From assembly GCA_963808705.1 (NCBI GenBank), contig CAWEHB010000016.1, positions 930,001 through 994,000 on the forward strand: a DNA stretch of 64,000 nucleotides, given 5' to 3'. The stretch is from JASHPR01 sp963808705. Lineage in GTDB: Bacteria; Actinomycetota; Actinomycetes; Streptosporangiales; Streptosporangiaceae. A program made the position numbers and the translations under genes. Of the stretch, positions 42,932-51,702 are shown one piece after another; the stretch's first letter is position 1; every line of letters starts with the position of its first letter. The notes under the pieces were generated by a model. It worked only from the letters and a program-made list of their open reading frames with translations, made no database searches and had not been told where the DNA came from.

Positions 42932-45615
42932 CGGCTGTCGCTGCCCCCTGCGGTCTCCGCCGCGGCGGCGCGGCCGGCCTCCAGCCGGGCCACCGGGACC
43001 CGGAACGGCGAGCAGGAGACGTAGTCCAGGCCGACCTCGTGGAAGAAGTGCACCGAGTCCGGGTCGCCGCCGTGCTCGCCGCAGACCCCGATGTGCAGGT
43101 CGGGACGGGCAGCCCGGCCCTCCTCCACCGAGATCCGGACCAGCCGGCCGACACCGTCGCGGTCGATGCTCTCGAACGGCGAGACGCCGAAGATGCCCAG
43201 CTCGATGTACCGGCTGAAGAACGCGCCCTCCACGTCGTCGCGGGAGAATCCCCAGGTCATCTGCGTGAGGTCGTTCGTGCCGAAGGAGAAGAACTCGGCC
43301 GACTGGGCGATCTCCCCGGAGATCAGCGCGGCCCGCGGCACCTCGATCATGGTGCCGATCAGCGTGGGCACGCTGGTGCCGGTCTCCTCCGCGACCTCGG
43401 CCAGCACCTTCTCGGTGTCCTCGCGCTCGATCTCCATCTCCTGCACCGCCGCGGTCAGCGGGATCATGATCTCCGGCCTCGGGTCACCGCCCGCCTTCTT
43501 CCGGTCGGCCGCGGCGTGCGCGATCGCCCGCACCTGCATCTTGACCAGGCCGGGGATGACCAGGCCGAGCCGGACCCCGCGCAGCCCGAGCATGGGGTTC
43601 TGCTCGTGCAGGCGGCGCACCGCGTCGAGCAGCTTGCGATCCTGCTCGGTGGCCGCGTCCCCGGCCAGGGCCACCTTGACCGAGAGCTCGGTGAGGTCGG
43701 GCAGGAACTCGTGCAGCGGCGGGTCGATCAGCCGGATCGTGACCGGCAGGCCGTCCATCGCCTCGAGGATCTCCACGAAGTCGCCGCGCTGCAGCGGCTC
43801 GAGCGCGTCGAGCGCGGACTGCCGGGTGGCCTCGTCGTCGGCGAGGATCAGCCGCTCGACCAGCTGGCGGCGCTCGCCGAGGAACATGTGCTCGGTCCGC
43901 ACCAGGCCCACGCCCTCGGCGCCGAACCGCCGGGCCCGGGCGCAGTCGGGGCCGGTGTCGGCGTTAGCGTGCACGCCCAGGCGGCGGCTGGCGTCGGCGT
44001 GCGCCATGATCCGGCTGACCGCGCTGACCAGCTCGTCAGCCTCCGGGTCGAGCTTGCCCTCGAAGAACTCCACCACCGGCGACGGCATGACCGCCACTTC
44101 GCCGAGGTATACGACGCCGGACGTGCCGTCGATGGAGATAACGTCACCCTCCCGGACCGTGGTCCCGCCCGACGTGGTGAACTGCCTGCCGGCCAGATCG
44201 ACGTCGAGTTCCTCGGCGCCGCAAACGCAGGTCTTGCCCATCCCGCGGGCGACCACCGCCGCGTGGCTGGTCTTCCCGCCGCGGCTGGTCAGGATGCCAC
44301 GGGAGGCGATCATGCCGTGCAGGTCGTCGGGGTTGGTCTCGCGCCGGACCAGGATGACCTCCTCCCCCGCCGCTGCCTGCTCCACCGCGCGGCCGGAGTC
44401 GAACACCACCTTGCCCACCGCGGCCCCCGGAGAGGCGCTGATGCCCCTGGCGATCTGCCGGACATCACCGCGCACGTCGAACCGGGGGAACATCAGCTGC
44501 ACCAGCTGGTCGCCGGTGACCCGGGTGAGCGCCTCGTCCATGTCGATCAGGCCCTGGTCGACGAGCTGGGTCGCGATCCGGAATGCGGCGGCCGCGGTGC
44601 GCTTGCCGACCCGCGTCTGCAGCATCCACAGCTTGCCGCGCTCGATCGTGAACTCGATGTCGCACAGGTCCTTGTAGTGGTTCTCCAGGGTCTGCATGAT
44701 CTGCATCAGCTCGGCGTAGGACTTCGCGTCGATCTGCTCGAGGTCCTGCAGCGGCACCGTGTTCCTGATCCCGGCGACCACGTCCTCGCCCTGGGCATTC
44801 TGCAGGTAGTCGCCGTAGACGCCCCGCTGGCCGGTGCCCGGGTCGCGGGTGAACGCCACGCCGGTGCCCGAGTCCATGCCCAGGTTGCCGAACACCATCG
44901 CCACGATGTTGACCGCCGTGCCGAGGTCGGCCGGGATCCGCTCCTGGCGCCGGTACAGGATCGCCCGGGGGGCGTTCCAGGAGTCGAAGACCGCGTTGAC
45001 CGCCATATCCATCTGCTCGCGCGGGTCCTGCGGGAAGTCGCGGCCCGTGTTGTCGCGGATGATGCCCTTGAAGGTGTCGACGAGCGAGCACAGGTCGGCT
45101 GCATCAAGGTCCAGGTCGTTCGTGGTGCCCTTGGCCTGCTTGGCCGCGTCCATCGCGTGCTCGAACTCGCTGCCCTCAATGTCCAGGACCGTCCTGCCGA
45201 ACATCTGGAGCAGCCTGCGGTAGGCGTCCCAGGCGAACCGGTCGTTGCCGGCCTGCTTGGCCAGGCCGTGCACCGACTCATCGGACAGGCCGATGTTCAG
45301 CACGGTCTCCATCATCCCCGGCATGGAGAACTTGGCCCCGGACCGGACGCTGACCAGCAGCGGGTCGGCGGGATCGCCCAGGCGCCTGCCGATCTTCCGC
45401 TCCAGGTCGGCCAGGTGCTCGTCGACCTCGGCGGCGAGGCCTTCGGGCACGGTGCCCTCGGCGAGGTAATAGCGGCAGGCATCGGTGGTGATGATGAAGC
45501 CCGGCGGTACCGGCAGGCCCAGGTTGGTCATCTCGGCCAGGTTGGCGCCCTTGCCGCCCAGCAGGTCCTTCAGATCCTTATTGCCCTCTGTGAAGTCATA
45601 GACAAGCTTCGGCAC
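42928..45615 (-). CDS. ppdK: Pyruvate, phosphate dikinase
   Basis: An 895-residue enzyme interconverting pyruvate + ATP + Pi with phosphoenolpyruvate + AMP + PPi. The N-terminal ATP-grasp domain begins VYDFTEGNKDLKDLLGGKGA. The central swivelling domain has the phospho-His site LTSRGGKTSHAAVVARGMGK. The C-terminal PEP/pyruvate barrel ends GVCGEHGGDPDSVHFFHEVG and LDYVSCSPFRVPVARLEA with the catalytic Cys. The length is standard for PPDK. I chose GTG 45615 (MPKLVYDF), with GAGGAG about ten bases upstream; the longer reading lacks family similarity. Its 3' end overlaps dgt. Confidence 0.95.
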   Translation of the reverse strand: MPKLVYDFTEGNKDLKDLLGGKGANLAEMTNLGLPVPPGFIITTDACRYYLAEGTVPEGLAAEVDEHLADLERKIGRRLGDPADPLLVSVRSGAKFSMPGMMETVLNIGLSDESVHGLAKQAGNDRFAWDAYRRLLQMFGRTVLDIEGSEFEHAMDAAKQAKGTTNDLDLDAADLCSLVDTFKGIIRDNTGRDFPQDPREQMDMAVNAVFDSWNAPRAILYRRQERIPADLGTAVNIVAMVFGNLGMDSGTGVAFTRDPGTGQRGVYGDYLQNAQGEDVVAGIRNTVPLQDLEQIDAKSYAELMQIMQTLENHYKDLCDIEFTIERGKLWMLQTRVGKRTAAAAFRIATQLVDQGLIDMDEALTRVTGDQLVQLMFPRFDVRGDVRQIARGISASPGAAVGKVVFDSGRAVEQAAAGEEVILVRRETNPDDLHGMIASRGILTSRGGKTSHAAVVARGMGKTCVCGAEELDVDLAGRQFTTSGGTTVREGDVISIDGTSGVVYLGEVAVMPSPVVEFFEGKLDPEADELVSAVSRIMAHADASRRLGVHANADTGPDCARARRFGAEGVGLVRTEHMFLGERRQLVERLILADDEATRQSALDALEPLQRGDFVEILEAMDGLPVTIRLIDPPLHEFLPDLTELSVKVALAGDAATEQDRKLLDAVRRLHEQNPMLGLRGVRLGLVIPGLVKMQVRAIAHAAADRKKAGGDPRPEIMIPLTAAVQEMEIEREDTEKVLAEVAEETGTSVPTLIGTMIEVPRAALISGEIAQSAEFFSFGTNDLTQMTWGFSRDDVEGAFFSRYIELGIFGVSPFESIDRDGVGRLVRISVEEGRAARPDLHIGVCGEHGGDPDSVHFFHEVGLDYVSCSPFRVPVARLEAGRAAAAETAGGSDSR

Positions 45616-45879
45616 TGAAACGCACTCCTCGTGGTGCCGCCAGCCCGGACACGATGATCGTGGATGCTGCTGGTCGGCGAAAGTGTTCTGTGGCCTCACG
45701 GCCCCTCAGTTGGACTCTACCGAGCCGCGCCGGCCGCGGGGAACGCGGTCCGGCTGGCGCATCTATCTGCCATCGGCGCAGCAGTCGTCCGGCTCTGTGC
45801 ATGTATTAGCGGAGAGCGAGCCGGCGTCCAGACCGGCGGCGGCGCGGCCGGCCGGCGCGGCGACGTGCCAGACTGGGCC

Positions 45880-46776
45880 ATGGACATGCCGAGCGCGATC
45901 GTGATCGGGCTGCTTCACCCGGGCGAGATGGGGGCCGCCGTCGGGCGGTGCCTGACCGGCGCGGGACATGCCGTGCTGTGGGCATCCGAGGGCCGCGGCC
46001 CGCAGACCGCGGCCCGGGCGCGGGCCGCCGGGCTCGACGACGCGGGCACGGCCGCGGAGGTGGCCGATCGCGCCGATGTCATCTTCTCGATCTGCCCGCC
46101 GCATGCGGCGCTGGACGTGGCCTGGGCCGTGCAGGGCTTCGGCGGGCTGTTCGTGGACGCGAACGCGATCTCCCCGGCCACCGCCCGCGAGGTCGCGCTG
46201 ATGGTGGAGGAGGGCGGGGCCACCTACATCGACGGCGGGATCATCGGCTTGCCCCCACCCCCCACCCACCTCCCCGGCCCTCTCCACTCCCCCTCCATGG
46301 CGGGCAGCACCCGCCTGTACCTGTCCGGCCCGCAGGCCAGCGCCGTTCGCGGCCTGTTCGACGGCACCCCCGTGGACGCGCGGGTCATCGACGGCGGCAC
46401 CTGGTCGGCGTCCGCGGTCAAGATGGCCTACGCGGCGTGGACCAAGGGCACGGCGGCGCTGCTGCTGGCGGCGCGGGCGCTGGCCCGGGCCGAGGGCGTC
46501 GAGGACGTGCTGCTGGCCGAGTGGGCGCTGTCGCAGCCGTCGCTGGCCGACCGGTCCCAGGGCGCGGCCAGGTCGGCGGCCACCAAGGGCTGGCGCTGGG
46601 TGGCCGAGATGGAGGAGATCGCCGCCAGCATGGCCGCGGCCGGCCTGCCCGACGGGTTCCACCAGGCCGCGGCCGAGATCTTCCGCCGCTCGCCGCGCGC
46701 CGAGCCGGACGCGCTCGCCGACGGGGCCGTCGACCTGGTGGTCGCGGCCATCACCGGGGAGGGGATCCGGGGGTAG
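45880..46776 (+). CDS. NAD(P)-dependent oxidoreductase, 6-phosphogluconate dehydrogenase-like with DUF1932
   Basis: A 298-residue beta-hydroxyacid dehydrogenase-like protein. The Rossmann segment is AIVIGLLHPGEMGAAVGRCL with a slightly unusual glycine pattern. VIFSICPPHAALDVAWAVQG and FVDANAISPATAREVALMVE follow. The DUF1932 C-terminal helical domain contains GTWSASAVKMAYAAWTKGTA, whose Lys fits the catalytic position. A C-rich stretch (46250-46296) encodes a proline-rich loop in the substrate domain. The substrate is unknown. ATG 45880 begins just before the first strand. Confidence 0.85.
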   Translation: MDMPSAIVIGLLHPGEMGAAVGRCLTGAGHAVLWASEGRGPQTAARARAAGLDDAGTAAEVADRADVIFSICPPHAALDVAWAVQGFGGLFVDANAISPATAREVALMVEEGGATYIDGGIIGLPPPPTHLPGPLHSPSMAGSTRLYLSGPQASAVRGLFDGTPVDARVIDGGTWSASAVKMAYAAWTKGTAALLLAARALARAEGVEDVLLAEWALSQPSLADRSQGAARSAATKGWRWVAEMEEIAASMAAAGLPDGFHQAAAEIFRRSPRAEPDALADGAVDLVVAAITGEGIRG

Positions 46777-46815
46777 CCCGATGGCTGGCGGAGCCCGGCG
46801 GGGCGCCGGACGGCC

Positions 46816-47739
46816 TCAGCCGCGGCGGCTCGGGTCGGCCAGCAGCAGCAGTCCGCGCAGGCAGGCATCCAGGGCCAGCGCGATGACGGCGATGCAGATG
46901 ATCCCGGACAGCACGAGGGCGGTGTTGAGGTAGTCACCCGCCTGCTGGATCAGGTAGCCGAGGCCGCTGGTGGCCGCGATGAGCTCGGCAGCGACGATGC
47001 TGGTCCAGGCGGCGGCCATGGAGATCCGCATCCCGGTCAGGATGCCCGGCAGGGCGGACCGGAGGTGCACGTGCAGCAGGGTGTAGAGGCGGGACGCGCC
47101 GAGCGTCCGCGCACACAGCAGCAGGTCCTGTGGCACCTCGTCGAGCGCGGCGATGCTGGCGACGACCATGATCGGGGTGACCCCGATGATGATCAGGACA
47201 ACCTTGGGCAGCTCCCCGATGCCGAACCAGATGATGAACAGCGGGATGAAGGCCAGCGGCGGCAGCGGGCGGAGCACCTCGATGACCGGGTCAACCAGAT
47301 GCCGTATCACGCGGGAGGCCGACATCGCCGCGCCCAGGGTCACCCCGGCCGCGACGCCGACGGCGAAGCCGACCAGGATGCGGCGCAGGCTGGTGAACGC
47401 GTCGTACCACAGCGGTGAGCCCTGCGCCGGGTACGGCCGGTTGAGGTAGTGCAGTAAGGTCGCGGCGGTCTGGGTGACCGACGGCAGGAACACCGGGTCC
47501 CGCAGGATGCTCGCGGCGATCTGCCACACCAGGGCAAGGCCGACCAGCCCGGCCGCCCCGGTGGCCAGGCGCCGGGTGCGCGCACGCCGCCTCCCCCGCC
47601 GGTACGCGGCCAGATCGTCGCGGCCTGCGCGCTCGTCGAGTTCGGTGCTGTCGTGCTCCCCGCCCCCGGGCAGAAACGCCTCGTCGACATGCGGGCGTTC
47701 CTCGACGGTGCTGCCGAACCCCACCGGCTGCCATCCCGC
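46816..47739 (-). CDS. ABC transporter permease, sulfonate/taurine/nitrate type
   Basis: A 307-residue SsuC/TauC-type permease. A polar N-terminal tail of about 55 residues precedes six transmembrane helices (ATGAAGLVGLALVWQIAASI; PPLAFIPLFIIWFGIGELPK; VVLIIIGVTPIMVVASIAAL). The EAA loop is ARTLGASRLYTLLHVHLRSA with LPGILTGMRISMAAAWTSIV. ATG 47739 has AAGGAG eight bases upstream. It is the last gene of the sulfonate operon, 34 bases after the ATPase. Confidence 0.92.
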   Translation of the reverse strand, partial: AGWQPVGFGSTVEERPHVDEAFLPGGGEHDSTELDERAGRDDLAAYRRGRRRARTRRLATGAAGLVGLALVWQIAASILRDPVFLPSVTQTAATLLHYLNRPYPAQGSPLWYDAFTSLRRILVGFAVGVAAGVTLGAAMSASRVIRHLVDPVIEVLRPLPPLAFIPLFIIWFGIGELPKVVLIIIGVTPIMVVASIAALDEVPQDLLLCARTLGASRLYTLLHVHLRSALPGILTGMRISMAAAWTSIVAAELIAATSGLGYLIQQAGDYLNTALVLSGIICIAVIALALDACLRGLLLLADPSRRG

Positions 47740-47773
47740 CATGGTGCACACTCCTTATCGAGAATCAGGTCCG

Positions 47774-48682
47774 TCATACAGTCAGGGCGGCGCGGATCCT
47801 GCGCTTGGTGGTGAGGAACGCCTCGGTGTCGGCATCGAAGGCATCCCGAGGCCGGGGCAGCGGGACGTCGATGACCTCCCGGATGCCCGGGGGCCGACCG
47901 CCCATCACCGCGACCCGGTCGCCGAGCAGGACGGCCTCCTCGATGTCGTGCGTCACGAACACGATCGTGGTCCGGTACTGGTCCCACATGCTGAGCAGGA
48001 AGTCGTGCATCCGCAGCCGGGTGATCGCGTCGAGCGCGCCGAACGGCTCGTCCATGAGCAGCAGCGACGGCCGGGTGATGATGGCACGGGCGAACGCCGC
48101 GCGGTGCTGCATCCCGCCGGAGAGCTCGTGCGGGAACGCGTCGCCGAACTTGGCCAGGCCGACGGTGTGCAGGATGGCGTCCGCCTCGGCGTCGAGTTCC
48201 GGGTCGTCCCGCTCGTTCAGCCCGGCCGACCGCTGCGCCTTCGGCCCGAACAGGATGTTCTTCCTGGTGGTGAGCCAAGGGAACAGCATGGGGGTCTGGA
48301 ACAGCATGCTCCGGTCGGGGGAAGGCCCGTGCACGGGCCTTCCCCCGACCGTGACCGAGCCCTCGTCTCGTTCGAGGGCGCCGGCCACGATCCTGAGCAA
48401 GGTGGATTTGCCGCACCCGGACGGGCCGAGCAGGCAAACCAGCTCCCCGGCGCTGATCTCCAGGTTGACCCCGGACAGCGCCACCGTGCGCCGGCCGCTC
48501 CTGCGGAAGGTCTTGCCCACCGACTCGATCACCACGTGCGCCGCGCCGTGGCCGACGGCATCCTCGGCGTTCGGTGAGAAGTCCGCCACGTTCCGCGCGC
48601 CGCCAGCCGCTGGCGGCGCGCCGGTGACGGGGCCGGAGGCCGGGCGGCCTCCGGCCCCGTCCGCCTCAGCTCGGGCAGTCAC
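47774..48682 (-). CDS. ABC transporter ATP-binding protein, sulfonate/taurine/nitrate type
   Basis: A 302-residue SsuB/TauB-type ATPase: Walker A LLGPSGCGKSTLLRIVAGAL, Q-loop MLFQTPMLFPWLT, signature HELSGGMQHRAAFARAI, Walker B LLLMDEPFGALDAIT, switch VFVTHDIEEAVLLGD. The GTG at 48682 is the outer start. The first 31 residues it would add are Ala/Gly/Pro-rich and are encoded by two long hairpins, so GTG 48589 (MADFSPNAEDAV) may be the true start and would make those hairpins intercistronic. A perfect 40-bp palindrome (48313-48352) encodes TVGGRPVHGPSPDR just before the Q-loop. Confidence 0.92.
   Translation of the reverse strand: MTARAEADGAGGRPASGPVTGAPPAAGGARNVADFSPNAEDAVGHGAAHVVIESVGKTFRRSGRRTVALSGVNLEISAGELVCLLGPSGCGKSTLLRIVAGALERDEGSVTVGGRPVHGPSPDRSMLFQTPMLFPWLTTRKNILFGPKAQRSAGLNERDDPELDAEADAILHTVGLAKFGDAFPHELSGGMQHRAAFARAIITRPSLLLMDEPFGALDAITRLRMHDFLLSMWDQYRTTIVFVTHDIEEAVLLGDRVAVMGGRPPGIREVIDVPLPRPRDAFDADTEAFLTTKRRIRAALTV
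48313..48352. repeat. Perfect 40-bp palindrome inside the ABC ATPase gene
   Basis: Every base pairs from 48313 to 48352 with no spacer (half-site CGGTCGGGGGAAGGCCCGTG). Both strands therefore encode the same peptide, GRPVHGPSPDR, in one frame. It is coding sequence, not an intergenic terminator. Confidence 0.98.
48595..48621. repeat. Inverted repeat, 13-bp arms with 1-base centre
   Basis: GCGCGCCGCCAGC - C - GCTGGCGGCGCGC. It lies six bases before GTG 48589, an alternative start of the ATPase, and about 45 bases after the binding-protein stop. It may act as an mRNA hairpin at the gene junction. Confidence 0.9.
48626..48661. repeat. Inverted repeat, 16-bp arms with 4-base loop
   Basis: Arms GACGGGGCCGGAGGCC and GGCCTCCGGCCCCGTC around GGGC, starting four bases after the binding-protein stop codon on the minus strand. 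It is a very stable hairpin that could protect the upstream message or attenuate read-through into the ATPase and permease. Confidence 0.9.
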
Positions 48683-49781
48683 CGGCCAGCGCCTTCTGGA
48701 TGAAGGTGATGTCGATGTGCTGCGCGATCTGCGCCGCCGACGGAACCGTGGTGAGCCGTCCCTGCGTGACCAGGAACTTGGCGGTGAGCTGGTAAGCCTT
48801 CACGATGCGGCTGGAGGGGTCATGCAGGGTGGAGCCGAGCCAGTACAGCTGCTGGCTGGGCGGGATGAACGGGTAGCCCTTGGTCGCCGCCACTATAGTG
48901 GCCGCCTGGCTGGGGGTTATGCCCTGCGCCTTGGCCGTGGCAGTCAGGTACTTGGCGGCCTGCGGCCCGGTCATGTCCCGGCTGCCTTGCACCTCGGCGC
49001 ACACGTAGTCCTGCACCAGCGTGGGATCGGTGTTGATGACGCTGGTCGCGACCGCGATCACGTCCAGGCCGGGGATGCCGAGCTTGGCGATCTGCTCGGC
49101 ATCGATCAGCGAGTGATAGCCCTTCGCGATCAGGTCGGCCGCGGGCGCGCCGTACACATAGGCCGAGTCGATCGCGCCGGATACGGCGGCCGCGCCTGCT
49201 GAAGGCTCGCTGGCGAAGCTGACGACCTTGACCTTGCCGGTCAGGTGCTCCAGCGCCAGGTAGCCAAGGAGCTCGTAGTCCTCGGACGAGCCGACCAGGA
49301 CACCAACGGACTTGCCGGCCAGCTGGCTCGGCGAGGTGACCGACGGCGGGACGAGCAGCTGGTCATCGTCGAAACCCCAGCCCATGACCACCGTGACCCC
49401 CGTGTTGAGCCCGATGGCCGCGGTGGCCGGCGGGTTGCCGACGCCGCTGATCGCCTGCACCGAGCCGCTCTTCATCTCGGCGATCGCGGTCACGCCCGCA
49501 TCGAACGGCACATAGTGCAGGTGGGCCGGGATAATCTTGGCGAGCGACGGCTGGCTCTCGATGATGCTGTCCGGGCTGGCGACGGTGCCCTGGCTGACCG
49601 AGATCGTGAAGTTGGGCAGCGCCGCAGGCCCGGAGCTACTGCCCTGGGTGACGGCCCAGACGATGAGCCCGATGACGATGAGCACGGCGACGGCGATGAT
49701 GCCGTATACCCGCCGTCTCCTGCGCTTGTAGATGGGTACCGGCTTGCTCGTCGGCACGTTGACATCAGCTGAGCTGCTCAT
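48666..49781 (-). CDS. ABC transporter substrate-binding protein, SsuA/TauA type
   Basis: A 371-residue periplasmic-type binding protein held by an N-terminal transmembrane helix (VYGIIAVAVLIVIGLIVWAV) rather than a lipobox. The NMT1/THI5-like domain contains FTISVSQGTVASPDSIIESQ, AEMKSGSVQAISGVGNPPAT and LAGKSVGVLVGSSEDYELLG. Context with two TauD-like dioxygenases suggests a sulfonate such as taurine or an alkanesulfonate as ligand. A pair of long hairpins immediately follows its stop, a position that often lets a binding protein be made in excess of the membrane subunits. Confidence 0.9.
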   Translation of the reverse strand: MSSSADVNVPTSKPVPIYKRRRRRVYGIIAVAVLIVIGLIVWAVTQGSSSGPAALPNFTISVSQGTVASPDSIIESQPSLAKIIPAHLHYVPFDAGVTAIAEMKSGSVQAISGVGNPPATAAIGLNTGVTVVMGWGFDDDQLLVPPSVTSPSQLAGKSVGVLVGSSEDYELLGYLALEHLTGKVKVVSFASEPSAGAAAVSGAIDSAYVYGAPAADLIAKGYHSLIDAEQIAKLGIPGLDVIAVATSVINTDPTLVQDYVCAEVQGSRDMTGPQAAKYLTATAKAQGITPSQAATIVAATKGYPFIPPSQQLYWLGSTLHDPSSRIVKAYQLTAKFLVTQGRLTTVPSAAQIAQHIDITFIQKALAGDCPS

Positions 49782-49811
49782 TGGTCTGTCTTCTCCTCGG
49801 GATTGTTCGGG

Positions 49812-50741
49812 TCAGTTCGCTGCGCCTGCGTAATACGCCGACGCGTCGCCTTTCAGCGGCACGCTCGGCCGACCGTCGACGCCGACCGGCACGGGGCCAG
49901 CGACCGTGACCCGCTCGCCGCGCCGGTGGTCGGTGCCGTAGTCGAAGATCGCGTAGTGCTGGGTGGCTCGGTTGTCCCAGATCGCCAGGTCGTCGACGCG
50001 CCACTGCCAGCGCACGGTGTGCTCCGGCCGGGTCACGTAGTCCTGCAGGATCCGGATCAGGTCCCGGGACGTCTGCGGCGAGAACCCCAGCACGGTGCGG
50101 GCGAACCCGCCGAGAACCAGCGAGCGCTCCTCGGTCTCCGGATGCACCCGCACCGCGGGATGCTCGGTCTCGTAGACGGTCGACAGGAACTGCTGCTGCG
50201 CCGCCTCCGTGGCCGCGTCCACGCGCTCGCCTCGGCCGTAGACCGCGGCGTAGTCGTGGTCGTTGGTGTGCACGATGCGCAGCCGGTCGGCCAGGCCGCG
50301 CAGCTCGGCGGGCAGGCTCTCGTAGGCGGTCACGGTGTTGGCCCACAGCGTGTCGCCGCCTACCGGCGGGATCACCACGGCGTGCAGCAACGTGAAGGCG
50401 GGCGGCCGGTCCACGAACGTGACGTCGGTGTGCCAGTGGTTGGCCCGGCCGCCCTTAAGGGAATCGATCTCCTCCAGCAGCGGCTGGCCCGGCGGCGAGA
50501 CCAGGGTCGGGTGGCCGAGGGTGAGCGGGCCGAGCCGCTCGGCGAACGCTACCTGGCGGGCATAGTCCAGGCTCTGGCCGCGCAGGAAGACCACCTTGTG
50601 CTCCAGCAGGGCCTGGCGGATCTTGGCGATCGCGTCATCGCCGAGCTCGGTTCCGGTGTCCACGCCGGTGATCTCGGCCCCGATGTTTCCGGCCAGCCTG
50701 CGGATGCCGGTCCTGGCGCCGGTGGCGATGGTGTCGGTCAT
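49812..50741 (-). CDS. TauD/TfdA family Fe(II)/2-oxoglutarate dioxygenase (copy 2 in operon)
   Basis: A 309-residue non-heme iron oxygenase that would release sulfite from a sulfonate such as taurine, using 2-oxoglutarate and O2. The iron triad is complete: HWHTDVTF supplies His and Asp, and WDNRATQHYAIFDY the distal His. RRGERVTVAGPVPVG holds the Arg that binds 2-oxoglutarate. It is very similar to the adjacent upstream copy, overlapping it by four bases (ATGA), so it arose by tandem duplication. The binding-protein gene follows 30 bases later. Confidence 0.92.
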   Translation of the reverse strand: MTDTIATGARTGIRRLAGNIGAEITGVDTGTELGDDAIAKIRQALLEHKVVFLRGQSLDYARQVAFAERLGPLTLGHPTLVSPPGQPLLEEIDSLKGGRANHWHTDVTFVDRPPAFTLLHAVVIPPVGGDTLWANTVTAYESLPAELRGLADRLRIVHTNDHDYAAVYGRGERVDAATEAAQQQFLSTVYETEHPAVRVHPETEERSLVLGGFARTVLGFSPQTSRDLIRILQDYVTRPEHTVRWQWRVDDLAIWDNRATQHYAIFDYGTDHRRGERVTVAGPVPVGVDGRPSVPLKGDASAYYAGAAN

Positions 50742-51664
50742 GCCGCGCTCCGGTAGTACGCGGTGGCCTCGCCCTTGAGCGCAACGCTGGGGCGGCCGTC
50801 GACGCCGACCGGCACCGGCCCGGCCACCGTGACCCGCTCACCGCGCCGGTGCTCGGTGCCGTAGTCGAAGATCGCGTAGTGCTGGGTGGCGCGGTTGTCC
50901 CAGATCGCCAGGTCGTCGGCGCGCCACTGCCAGCGCACGGTGTGCTCCGGCCGGGTTATGTAGTCCTGCAGGATCCGGATCAGGTCCCGGGATGCCTGCG
51001 GCGAGAAGCCGACGACCGAACGCGCGAAGCCGCCGAGCACGAGCGAGCGCTCCGCGATCTCCGGGTGCACCCGGACGGCGGGATGCTCGGTCTCGTAAAC
51101 GGTCGACACGAACTCCTTGCGCTGCGCCAGCCGCGCAGGATCCTCGCGTTCCTCCCGCCCGGCCGATGCGGCGTAGTCGTAAGCGTTGGTATGCACGATG
51201 CGCAGCCGGTCGGCCAGGTCGCGCAGCTCGGTGGGCAGGCTCTGGTAGGCGGTTACGGTGTTGGCCCAGATCGTGTCGCCGCCCACCGGCGGGATCACCA
51301 CGGCGTGCAGCAACGTGAAGGCAGGCGGCCGGTCAACGAACGTGACGTCGGTGTGCCAGTGGTTGGCCCGGGTGCCCTTGCGCGAGTCGATCTCCTCCAG
51401 GAACGGCTGATCCGGCGGAGACGCCAGCGTCGGGTGGCCGAGGGTGAGCGGGCCGAGCCGCTCGGCGAAGGCCACCTGCCTGCGATAGTTCAGGCCCTGG
51501 TCGCGCAGGAAAATCACCTTGTGCTCCAGCAGGGCCTGGCGGATCTGGGCGATCGCGTCATCGCCGAGTTCGGTTCCGGTGTCAACCCCGGTGATCTCGG
51601 CGCCGATGTTTCCGGCCAGCTTGCGGATGCCGATCTGAACGTGGGTGCCGATGGTGTCGGTCAT
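50738..51664 (-). CDS. TauD/TfdA family Fe(II)/2-oxoglutarate dioxygenase (copy 1 in operon)
   Basis: The 308-residue first structural gene of the sulfonate operon. The iron ligands (HWHTDVTF; TQHYAIFDYGTEHRRGERVT) and the 2-oxoglutarate Arg are intact. It differs from the neighbouring copy mainly around residues 160-185 (AYDYAASAGREEREDPARLA versus HDYAAVYGRGERVDAATEAA), close to where TauD proteins contact the substrate. Two substrate ranges are therefore plausible. It starts at ATG 51664, 158 bases after a cysteine-containing leader ORF, with a 9-bp stem-loop between. Confidence 0.92.
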   Translation of the reverse strand: MTDTIGTHVQIGIRKLAGNIGAEITGVDTGTELGDDAIAQIRQALLEHKVIFLRDQGLNYRRQVAFAERLGPLTLGHPTLASPPDQPFLEEIDSRKGTRANHWHTDVTFVDRPPAFTLLHAVVIPPVGGDTIWANTVTAYQSLPTELRDLADRLRIVHTNAYDYAASAGREEREDPARLAQRKEFVSTVYETEHPAVRVHPEIAERSLVLGGFARSVVGFSPQASRDLIRILQDYITRPEHTVRWQWRADDLAIWDNRATQHYAIFDYGTEHRRGERVTVAGPVPVGVDGRPSVALKGEATAYYRSAA

Positions 51665-51702
51665 GATGAGTGCCTTTCACGGTGAGATCGCGGGTGGGAC
51701 TG

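Noticed and set aside
43039..45618. 859-residue plus-strand frame opposite ppdK
   Set aside because: It has no recognisable domains, is rich in Asp/Arg/His, and mirrors the highly conserved ppdK codons. It is an antisense artefact of third-position GC bias.
47474..48577. Plus-strand frame across the sulfonate ATPase that shares a peptide with it
   Set aside because: The shared peptide is a direct result of the perfect palindrome at 48313-48352, not an overlapping gene.
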